49,898 nt of DNA. Origin: Streptomyces ipomoeae 91-03. GTDB taxonomy: Bacteria; Actinomycetota; Actinomycetes; Streptomycetales; Streptomycetaceae. Below, in pieces: positions 7,789 to 14,319 of this stretch. Made by a program: the position numbers and the translations under genes. How positions within the stretch are numbered: position 1 is the stretch's first letter; the number at the start of each line of letters is the position of its first letter. The stretch lies in assembly GCF_000317595.1 (NCBI RefSeq), contig NZ_AEJC01000007.1, forward strand, positions 1-49,898, read 5' to 3'. The notes under the pieces were generated by a model. That model was given only the letters and a program-made list of their open reading frames with translations, did no database searches and was not told the DNA's origin.

Positions 7789-8456
7789 CCGTGATCCGAC
7801 TGCTCGTCGTCGACGACGACCCCCTCGTACGCGCCGGACTGTCCTTCATGCTGGGCGGCGCCGACGACATCGAGATCGTGGGTGAGGCCGCCGACGGCAG
7901 CGAGGTGGACGCGCTCGTCGACCGTACGCGCCCCGATGTCGTCCTCATGGACATCCGGATGCCGACGGTCGACGGGCTCTCGGCCACCGAACGCCTCCGC
8001 GCCCGCGCGGACGCGCCCCAGGTCGTCGTTCTCACCACCTTCCACGCCGACGACCAGGTGTTACGGGCCCTGCGCGCGGGCGCCGCCGGGTTCGTCCTCA
8101 AGGACACCCCACCCGCCGAGATCGTCGAAGCGGTACGGCGGGTCGCGTCCGGCGACCCCGTGCTCTCGCCCGCGGTCACCCGCCAGCTCATGGCCCATGC
8201 CGTCGGCACCGGGCCCGACACCCGCCGTGGCCAGGCCCGTTCCCGCATCACCGCCCTCAACGACCGCGAACGCGAGGTCGCCGTCGCGGTCGGCCGGGGC
8301 GCCTCCAACGCCGAGATCGCCGCCGAACTGTTCATGAGCGTCGCGACCGTCAAGACCCATGTCTCCCGCATCCTCGCCAAGCTCGGCCTCAACAACCGCG
8401 TACAGATCGCCCTGCTGACGTACGACGCGGGGTTGTTGGAGGAGGAGGGGCGCTGA
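7785..8456 (+). CDS. NarL/LuxR-family response regulator with a TTA codon
   Basis: DNA-binding regulator of a two-component system, 223 residues. Receiver domain (1-~120): acidic pair D10-D11, phospho-acceptor D56 in VVLMDIRMPTVDG, T84/T85 and K106 in FVLKDTPP. C-terminal LuxR-type HTH (~155-215): LNDREREVAVAVGRGASNAE and VATVKTHVSRILAKLGLNNR. The partner is most likely the kinase at 5011-6279. Codon 93 (8061-8063) is TTA, the rarest codon in Streptomyces, read by the bldA leucyl-tRNA, so translation may be delayed to late growth. Start ATG 7785 overlaps the stop of the upstream mini-ORF. No strong Shine-Dalgarno precedes it. Confidence 0.93.
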   Translation: MTVIRLLVVDDDPLVRAGLSFMLGGADDIEIVGEAADGSEVDALVDRTRPDVVLMDIRMPTVDGLSATERLRARADAPQVVVLTTFHADDQVLRALRAGAAGFVLKDTPPAEIVEAVRRVASGDPVLSPAVTRQLMAHAVGTGPDTRRGQARSRITALNDREREVAVAVGRGASNAEIAAELFMSVATVKTHVSRILAKLGLNNRVQIALLTYDAGLLEEEGR

Positions 8457-8560
8457 GGCGCGTCGGCGGTCCTGAGGCGTTCCCAGCGGTCCTGAATCCT
8501 CTTTCGCGGCGCCAGGCACTCGGCGGTGGCCTCGCGCGTTGGAGGGGCGAGGGGGAACTC

Positions 8561-9751
8561 ATGGGGAATGCGAACGTCATCGATCTGGGGGAGTACGGGC
8601 CGCGGTTCACCGAGGACCCGTACCCCGTGTACGCCGAGCTGCGCGCGCTCGGCCCGGTGCACCGGGTGCGGCTGCCGGAGCCCGACGCGCGTCACGAGGT
8701 CTGGCTGGTCGTCGGCTACGAGGAGGCGCGGGCGGCGCTCGCCGACCCCCGGCTGTCCAAGGACGGCTCGAAGATCGGGGTCACGTTCCTCGACGAGGAG
8801 CTGATCGGCAAGTATCTGCTGGTCAGCGACCCACCGGACCACACCCGGCTGCGCAGGCTGATAGCCCGCGAATTCACCGCCCGCCGGGTCGAGCAACTAC
8901 GGCCGCGGGTGCGGGAGATCACCGACTCGCTGCTGGACGCGATGCTGCCGCTCGGCCGCGCCGACCTGGTGGAGTCCTTCGCGTACCCGCTGCCGCTCAC
9001 CGTCATCTGCGAGCTGCTCGGGGTGCCCGAGTTGGACCGCGCCGCGTTCCGCAAGCTCTCCACGGAGGCCGTGGCACCCACCAGCGCGGAGAGCGAGTAC
9101 GACGCCTTCGTCCAACTCGCCGTGTACCTGCGGGAGTTGATCGAGGACAAACGATGCTCCCCGCCCGCCGACGACCTGCTGAGCGCCCTGATACGGACGA
9201 CCGACGAGGACGGCGACCGGCTGTCCCCCGACGAACTGCGGGGCATGGCCTTCGTCCTGCTGATCGCCGGCCACGAGACGACGGTCAACCTCATCACCGG
9301 CGCCGTCCACGCCCTGCTCGCCCACCCTGATCAACTCGCCGCCGTGCGAGCCGACAAGAGCCTTGTCGACGCGGCCGTCGAGGAGACACTGCGCTACGAG
9401 GGCCCGGTGGAGACCGGGACGTTCCGGTACGCCGCCGAGCCGCTCGACATAGCCGGTACGGCCGTGGCGCCGGGCGAGACGGTGATGATCGGCCTGGCCG
9501 CCGCCGACCGCGACGACACCCGTTATCCCACCCCCGATCGCTTCGACATCCACCGCGACACCCGCGGCCATCTCGCCTTCGGCCACGGCATCCACTACTG
9601 CCTGGGCGCACCCCTGGCCCGCCTGGAGGCCCGCACAGCCATAGCCGCCCTCCTGGACCGCTGCCCCGACCTCGCCCTGGACGGCCCACCGGGCCCCTGG
9701 CTGCCGGGGATGCTGATACGGGGCGTACGGAGCCTGCCGCTGCGCTGGTGA
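8561..9751 (+). CDS. Cytochrome P450
   Basis: Soluble heme-thiolate monooxygenase of the actinobacterial CYP107/CYP105-like type, 396 residues. The heme-binding loop is FGHGIHYCLGAPLARLEA with C347 as axial ligand. The I-helix oxygen-activation motif is LLIAGHETTVN and the K-helix ExxR is EETLRYEGP. The N-terminus (VIDLGEYGPRFTEDPYPVYA) is the usual soluble form without a membrane anchor. GAGGGGG five bases before ATG 8561 supports the start. The downstream gene overlaps by 4 bp. No ferredoxin, ferredoxin reductase or biosynthetic cluster adjoins, so the substrate and redox partners are unknown. The 104-bp gap upstream contains GCGGTCCTGA twice. Confidence 0.95.
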   Translation: MGNANVIDLGEYGPRFTEDPYPVYAELRALGPVHRVRLPEPDARHEVWLVVGYEEARAALADPRLSKDGSKIGVTFLDEELIGKYLLVSDPPDHTRLRRLIAREFTARRVEQLRPRVREITDSLLDAMLPLGRADLVESFAYPLPLTVICELLGVPELDRAAFRKLSTEAVAPTSAESEYDAFVQLAVYLRELIEDKRCSPPADDLLSALIRTTDEDGDRLSPDELRGMAFVLLIAGHETTVNLITGAVHALLAHPDQLAAVRADKSLVDAAVEETLRYEGPVETGTFRYAAEPLDIAGTAVAPGETVMIGLAAADRDDTRYPTPDRFDIHRDTRGHLAFGHGIHYCLGAPLARLEARTAIAALLDRCPDLALDGPPGPWLPGMLIRGVRSLPLRW

Positions 9752-10302
9752 GTATCCTCGCCCCGACCACCGACCCACCAAGCCCCAGGAGACCCGGGAG
9801 CACGCTGCGCACCGCGGAGATCACGGCGGAGCTGACCCGCCCTCCGGGCACCGAGCAGGGCCATCAGCTGTACTGGCGCTCCAACCTGGAGTTCAGCTTG
9901 GACTGCTTCATCTGCGAGCGGTTCGGACGCACCACGTTCTTCGAGCGCGGCGCCGAGAAGGCCCTGTGCTCCGGCACCCGCAAGGGTCTCGGACGCCACA
10001 ACATCGCGGCCCGTATCGCCGCGTTCACCAGCACCTCCACGGACGAACGGCTCACGGCACGCATCCTGATCGACTTCTGGTGGGCACCCTTCGAGGACGC
10101 CCGCGACGGCGGCCACTCCGCGGCACCGACCCTGCACCCCTGGGTGCGGCTGAACATCGGGTACTACTGCCAGGAATCCCGGGAGTCGGGCAAAACGAGC
10201 ACCCAGACCAATGCGGGCCGACCCTGGAACCTGCGCTGCACCCACTGCGACGAGCCCCTGGCCACCGACGCCGAGACCCCGGCGATACGACTCCTCGTCT
10301 GA
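9748..10302 (+). CDS. Uncharacterised Cys-rich protein coupled to P450
   Basis: A 184-residue protein of unknown function. GTG 9748 overlaps the P450 stop in a GTGA junction, so translation is probably coupled and the two may function together. Two CxxC pairs, LDCFICERFG (C53, C56) and LRCTHCDEP (C164, C167), could form a split zinc ribbon, with further cysteines at C74 and C141. No signal peptide or membrane segment. I do not recognise the family. A rubredoxin or ferredoxin role for the P450 is not supported, as the spacing fits neither. Confidence 0.75.
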   Translation: MSILAPTTDPPSPRRPGSTLRTAEITAELTRPPGTEQGHQLYWRSNLEFSLDCFICERFGRTTFFERGAEKALCSGTRKGLGRHNIAARIAAFTSTSTDERLTARILIDFWWAPFEDARDGGHSAAPTLHPWVRLNIGYYCQESRESGKTSTQTNAGRPWNLRCTHCDEPLATDAETPAIRLLV

Positions 10303-10356
10303 TGCGGCGCTCATCGGCCTTCCCGGCGCTCGCACGCACGACGCGCGTCCGCCGGC

Positions 10357-11367
10357 TCAGTCCCGTCCGCCCGCGATCTCCCCGACGTTCACCGGCCGCT
10401 GCTCCTGGCGCGACAGCTCGCAGGCCTCGGCGATGCGCAGGGCCTGGAGGGCCTCACGGCCGTCGCAGGGGTTGGCCCGCTCACCACGCACGACCTCGAC
10501 GAAGGCGGCCACCTCGGCCTCGTACGCGGCGGCGAAACGTTCCAGGAAGCCGGTCCACGGCTTGTCGGCGGGCGGCGGCCCGGTCGGCTCGGCGGACGCC
10601 AGCGGCGTACGGTCGTCGAGCCCGACCACGACGGTGTCCAGCTCCCCGGCAAGCTCCATGCGCACGTCGTACCCCGCCCCGTTCATGCGCGCTCCGGTGG
10701 CCGTCACCAGGGTCCCGTCCTCAAGGGTGAGCACGGCGACCGCGGTGTCGACGTCGTGGGCCTCCCGGAACATCGGGTGCCCGGCGTCCGACCCGGTGGC
10801 GTACACCGTGACGACCTCGTGGCCCGTCACCCAGCGCACGATGTCGAAGTCGTGGATCAGGCAGTCCCGGTAGATCCCCCCGGACAGCGGCAGGTACTCC
10901 GCGGGCGGCGGCGTCTGATCGGCCGTCAGAGCCCGTACGGTGTGCAGTCGCCCGAGCCGCCCCGAGCGCACCGCCTCCCGCGCGGTGACGTAACCGGAGT
11001 CGAAGCGGCGCTGGAAGCCCATCTGCAGCACGGTTCCGGCCGCGTCGACCTCGGCGAGCGCGTTTAAGGTGCCCGGCAGATCCACGGCGATGGGTTTCTC
11101 GCAGAACACAGGGAGACCCGAGCGTGCTGCCCGACCGATCAGTTCGCCGTGGGCCGACGTCGCGGCCGTGATGACCACGGCGTCCACACCCCAGGTGAAG
11201 ATCTCGTCCACGCCCGGCGCCACCGTCTCGCCGAGACGATCCGCGAGGTCATGGGCCCGTGCCGGGTCGACATCCGTGATGATCAGGGAGCCGACATCAC
11301 GGTGGCGGCTGAGCGTGGTCGCGTGAATCGTCCCGATCCGACCAGCTCCGATGAGTCCGATGCGCAT
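10357..11367 (-). CDS. Gfo/Idh/MocA-family dehydrogenase (myo-inositol 2-dehydrogenase-like)
   Basis: NAD(P)-dependent sugar or cyclitol dehydrogenase, 336 residues. Rossmann motif RIGLIGAGRIGTIHA at the N-terminus; the catalytic lysine K91 is in PVFCEKPIAVDLPG; the C-terminal domain has the GGIYRDCLIHDFDIVRW motif with the active-site D and H typical of IolG-like enzymes. Start ATG 11367 is preferred over TTG 11376. Codon 101 (11067-11065) is TTA, so expression may depend on bldA. It is divergent from the GntR regulator at 11470, with an operator-like palindrome between, which suggests the regulator controls it. Inositol is the best guess for substrate, but related families use other polyols and no other iol genes are nearby. 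Confidence 0.88.
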   Translation of the reverse strand: MRIGLIGAGRIGTIHATTLSRHRDVGSLIITDVDPARAHDLADRLGETVAPGVDEIFTWGVDAVVITAATSAHGELIGRAARSGLPVFCEKPIAVDLPGTLNALAEVDAAGTVLQMGFQRRFDSGYVTAREAVRSGRLGRLHTVRALTADQTPPPAEYLPLSGGIYRDCLIHDFDIVRWVTGHEVVTVYATGSDAGHPMFREAHDVDTAVAVLTLEDGTLVTATGARMNGAGYDVRMELAGELDTVVVGLDDRTPLASAEPTGPPPADKPWTGFLERFAAAYEAEVAAFVEVVRGERANPCDGREALQALRIAEACELSRQEQRPVNVGEIAGGRD

Positions 11368-11408
11368 GGGAAACAAAGTGGGGTCGTACCCGTCGCCGTG
11401 TCAATGGT

Positions 11409-11420
11409 TTGTCCGGACAA
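11409..11420. promoter_or_regulatory. Candidate GntR operator
   Basis: Perfect 12-bp palindrome TTGTCCGGACAA in the 102-bp gap between the dehydrogenase (-) and the GntR regulator (+). Short palindromes of this kind are typical of HutC-type GntR proteins. It lies 42 bp upstream of the dehydrogenase ATG and about 38 bp upstream of the -10-like TACGCT (11458-11463) of the regulator. Confidence 0.6.
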
Positions 11421-11469
11421 CCGAACTACGCAACTTCCCGTCACCAGATACCGGGGCTACGCTCGGGCC

Positions 11470-12234
11470 GTGCCGAAACCAGAAGTGGATCCGACCGTGT
11501 CGCTCCAGCTCAGCGTCGACCGCAGCAGCCCGGTCCCGCTCTACTTCCAGCTGTCCCAGCAACTGGAGGCCGCGATCGAGCAGGGCGAACTGACGCCGGG
11601 CAGCCTGCTGGGCAACGAGATCGAGCTGGCCGCACGCCTCGGCCTGTCCCGCCCGACCGTCCGCCAGGCCATCCAGTCCCTCGTCGACAAGGGTCTGCTC
11701 GTACGCCGCCGCGGCGTGGGCACGCAGGTCGTCCACAGCCAGGTCAGACGCCCCCTGGAGCTCAGCAGCCTCTACGACGACCTGGAGGCCGCCGGTCAGC
11801 GCCCCGCCACCCGGGTCCTGCTCAACACCACGGTCGCCGCCTCCGCCGAGGTCGCCGCCGCCCTCGCCATCGCCGAGGGCACCGAGGTCCACCGCATCGA
11901 ACGTCTCCGTCTGGCCCACGGCGACCCCATGGCCTACCTCTGCAACTACCTCCCCACCGACCTCCTCGACCTCGACTCCGCCCAACTGGAGGCAACAGGC
12001 CTCTACCGCCTGATGCGAGGCGCGGGAATCACCCTCCACAGCGCCCGCCAAACCATCGGAGCGAAAACGGCCACCCCGGAAGAGGCCGACCGCCTGAGTG
12101 AACCGGAAAACGCCCCTCTCCTGACCATGCAACGCACCACCTTCGACGACACGGGAAGAGCAGTCGAATACGGCACCCACATCTACCGGGCATCCCGCTA
12201 TTCCTTCGACTTCCAATTGCTGGTGAGGTCATGA
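11470..12234 (+). CDS. GntR-family regulator, HutC subfamily (UTRA domain)
   Basis: Transcriptional repressor, 254 residues. Winged helix at ~20-90 (PVPLYFQLSQQLEAAIEQGE, LGLSRPTVRQAIQSL, LVRRRGVGTQVV). The UTRA effector domain runs from ~100 to the end and should bind a small ligand, perhaps an inositol-like metabolite given the divergent dehydrogenase. GTG 11470 is favoured because a TACGCT -10 box lies six bases before it, giving a leaderless mRNA. The longer open frame back to 11149 runs through the dehydrogenase gene and is not real. Confidence 0.93.
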   Translation: MPKPEVDPTVSLQLSVDRSSPVPLYFQLSQQLEAAIEQGELTPGSLLGNEIELAARLGLSRPTVRQAIQSLVDKGLLVRRRGVGTQVVHSQVRRPLELSSLYDDLEAAGQRPATRVLLNTTVAASAEVAAALAIAEGTEVHRIERLRLAHGDPMAYLCNYLPTDLLDLDSAQLEATGLYRLMRGAGITLHSARQTIGAKTATPEEADRLSEPENAPLLTMQRTTFDDTGRAVEYGTHIYRASRYSFDFQLLVRS

Positions 12235-12259
12235 GTACTTTCTGAGGCCGCCAAGTGGA

Positions 12260-12292
12260 GCGCCCCTGAAAGGGGCGCGGGGCTGTATCGAT
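12260..12292. terminator. Hairpin terminator, copy of the dispersed repeat
   Basis: GCGCCCC (12260-12266) pairs with GGGGCGC (12272-12278) around TGAAA, followed by GGGGCTGTATCGAT. It terminates the GntR gene. The rest of 12235-12481 has no gene: it holds GCGGCTCCGCCGCG, two GGGGGTCCC elements and repeated GAGAGTGGGGGAG, a known style of noncoding Streptomyces intergenic sequence. A -10-like CAGAAT (12469-12474) lies seven bases before the ROK kinase ATG. Confidence 0.65.
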
Positions 12293-12481
12293 ATGCGGCT
12301 CCGCCGCGATGGGGGTCCCCCCGCTCATGGGGGTCCCTCCCGCTCGAGCGAAGTCGAGAGTGGGGGAGAAGCCGAGAGTGGGGGAGCGAGCAACCCCCAC
12401 TCACCCGCAGCCGAAACTCAACCCACGCCACCCCCAACCCCCACGGCGCGCCAAGCGGAGCGCTAAGGCAGAATCGGCCCG

Positions 12482-13627
12482 ATGAGCACTTACCGCGACT
12501 TCACCCACCGCGGCTCCGCGCGGGCCACCGTCCTGCGGACCGTGGGAACGCGCGAGCGCCGCTCCCACCTGACGGCCCCGCGCGTCCCCACCGTCGGCAT
12601 CGACATCGGCGGCACGAAGGTGATGGCGGGCGTCGTGGACGCCGACGGCAACATCCTGGAGAAGCTCCGCACGGAGACCCCGGACAAGTCGAAGAGCCCG
12701 CAGGTGGTCGAGGACACCATCGTCGAGCTGGTCCTGGACCTCTCCGACCGGCACGACGTGCACGCGGTCGGCATCGGCGCGGCCGGCTGGGTCGACGCGG
12801 ACCGCAACCGCGTCCTGTTCGCCCCCCACCTCTCCTGGCGCAACGAGCCGCTGCGCGACCGGCTCGCGGGCCGCCTCGCCGTGCCCGTCCTCGTCGACAA
12901 CGACGCCAACGCCGCCGCCTGGGCGGAGTGGCGCTTCGGCGCCGGCCGCGACGAGGACCACCTGGTCATGATCACCCTCGGTACCGGCATCGGCGGCGCG
13001 ATCCTGGAGGACGGCCAGGTCAAGCGCGGCAAGTACGGTGTCGCGGGCGAGTTCGGCCATATGCAGGTCGTGCCCGGCGGCCACCGCTGCCCGTGCGGCA
13101 ACCGCGGCTGCTGGGAGCAGTACAGCTCCGGCAACGCCCTCGTCAGAGAGGCCCGTGAACTGGCCGCCGCGGACTCCCCGGTGGCGTACGGGATCATCGA
13201 GCACGTCAAGGGCAACATCGGCGACATCACAGGGCCGATGATCACGGAACTCGCCCGTGAGGGCGACGCGATGTGCATCGAGCTGCTCCAGGACATCGGC
13301 CAGTGGCTCGGCGTCGGCATCGCCAATCTGGCCGCCGCGCTCGACCCGTCCTGCTTCGTCATCGGCGGCGGTGTCTCGGCCGCCGACGACCTGCTGATCG
13401 CCCCCGCGCGGGACGCGTTCAAGCGCCAGCTCACCGGGCGCGGCTACCGCCCCGAGGCCCGGATCGCGCGCGCCCAGCTCGGGCCCGAGGCCGGCATGGT
13501 GGGCGCCGCCGACCTCGCCCGCCTCGTCGCCCGCCGCTTCCGCCGCGCCAACCGGCGCCGAGTCGAGCGGTACGAGCGTTACGCGCGGTACGTGGAGGCC
13601 CGCCGCACGACCCAGGACTCGGCGTGA
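12482..13627 (+). CDS. ROK-family sugar kinase (glucokinase-like)
   Basis: ATP-dependent sugar kinase of the ROK family, 381 residues. Phosphate-binding motif TVGIDIGGTKVMAGV (residues 37-51). The catalytic aspartate is in VLVDNDANAAAWAEWRFGAG, followed by GTGIGGAI. The ROK zinc motif is CPCGNRGCWEQYSSGNAL (C203, C205, C210). No N-terminal HTH, so an enzyme rather than a NagC-type repressor; the basic ~35-residue extension before the fold is typical of Streptomyces orthologues. The C-terminus is Arg/Tyr-rich (RRFRRANRRRVERYERYARY). The start is probably leaderless. It overlaps the next gene by 4 bp. Glucose is the likeliest substrate, but ROK specificity cannot be read here. Confidence 0.93.
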   Translation: MSTYRDFTHRGSARATVLRTVGTRERRSHLTAPRVPTVGIDIGGTKVMAGVVDADGNILEKLRTETPDKSKSPQVVEDTIVELVLDLSDRHDVHAVGIGAAGWVDADRNRVLFAPHLSWRNEPLRDRLAGRLAVPVLVDNDANAAAWAEWRFGAGRDEDHLVMITLGTGIGGAILEDGQVKRGKYGVAGEFGHMQVVPGGHRCPCGNRGCWEQYSSGNALVREARELAAADSPVAYGIIEHVKGNIGDITGPMITELAREGDAMCIELLQDIGQWLGVGIANLAAALDPSCFVIGGGVSAADDLLIAPARDAFKRQLTGRGYRPEARIARAQLGPEAGMVGAADLARLVARRFRRANRRRVERYERYARYVEARRTTQDSA

Positions 13628-14205
13628 CCTCCGCGGTGCCGTACCCGGGCGCCTCGTCGGAGGGGCCCGAGGGGCCCACCGAGGACCGCCGCCACATGAT
13701 CCGCCGCCGGGCGCTCACCCTGGCGATCATCGTGCTGCTCATCGGTGTACCGGCCGGCTATCTGGTGATCTCCGCCAACCAGAGCCGTGACAGCGGCAAG
13801 GACAAGGAGGCGAGGTACGCGGCGACCGGCCTCACCGCGCACTGGCCCTCCCGAGTCCAGCAGCGCCTCTACCAGGTGCCGATCCCGCCGTACTCCAAGC
13901 ACGTCGCGTACTACGAGACGAACAACTGGAGGACCAGCCGTCTGTACGTGCAGTTCTACACGAGCAACGAAGGCCTGGAGAGCTTCCTCAACCAGATCGG
14001 CCTCAGCACGGACGACCTGGAGAAGGACGAGATCGCCGTCAACGCCCGGGACCGGCGGATCGTCGGCTGGAAGTTCACCGGGGAAGGCCCCTGGTACGGC
14101 ATCGTCAGCAAGCGGAAGAACCCGGCACCCACCCACGACATCGTCGTGAACCGGTCCAACCCGGACCATCCGATGGTGTACCTGGTGTCACGGACGGTGC
14201 CCTGA
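13624..14205 (+). CDS. Single-pass membrane protein of unknown function
   Basis: 193 residues, starting at GTG 13624 in a GTGA overlap with the ROK kinase, so translationally coupled. A cytosolic tail (1-~27) is followed by one transmembrane helix (LTLAIIVLLIGVPAGYLVI, ~30-50) and an extracytoplasmic domain of ~140 residues with no cysteines (TGLTAHWPSRVQQRLYQVPI, TNNWRTSRLYVQFYTSNEG). No domain I recognise; the spacing of aromatic residues suggests a small beta-rich sensor or binding domain. Coupling with a sugar kinase hints at an envelope role, but this is inference. Confidence 0.8.
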   Translation: MTSAVPYPGASSEGPEGPTEDRRHMIRRRALTLAIIVLLIGVPAGYLVISANQSRDSGKDKEARYAATGLTAHWPSRVQQRLYQVPIPPYSKHVAYYETNNWRTSRLYVQFYTSNEGLESFLNQIGLSTDDLEKDEIAVNARDRRIVGWKFTGEGPWYGIVSKRKNPAPTHDIVVNRSNPDHPMVYLVSRTVP

Positions 14206-14232
14206 CCAGGGCACGAACGGGGTGAGGGCCGA

Positions 14233-14255
14233 TTGTCAGACCCCGCCCGTAGAGT
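14233..14255 (+). promoter_or_regulatory. Candidate RecA-independent DNA-damage promoter of the SNF2 gene
   Basis: TTGTCAGAC (14233-14241), an 8-base spacer, then TAGAGT (14250-14255). This fits the TTGTCRGTG-N8-TAnnnT pattern described for PafBC-controlled promoters in mycobacteria, with two mismatches in the last two bases of the first block. It is about 65 bp upstream of the helicase start. An 18-bp direct repeat (14256-14273 and 14276-14293) follows immediately. Confidence 0.5.
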
Positions 14256-14319
14256 CGGAGACAGCTGATCCGAGCCGGAGACGGCTCATCCGACTCAAGG
14301 GCGGGAGGTGACCGGACGT

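Noticed and set aside
12235..12481. Possible small RNA or mobile element remnant in the GntR-ROK gap
   Set aside because: The sequence matches the dispersed terminator-type repeat and simple GGGGGTCCC/GAGTGGGGGAG repeats; no conserved RNA fold recognised.
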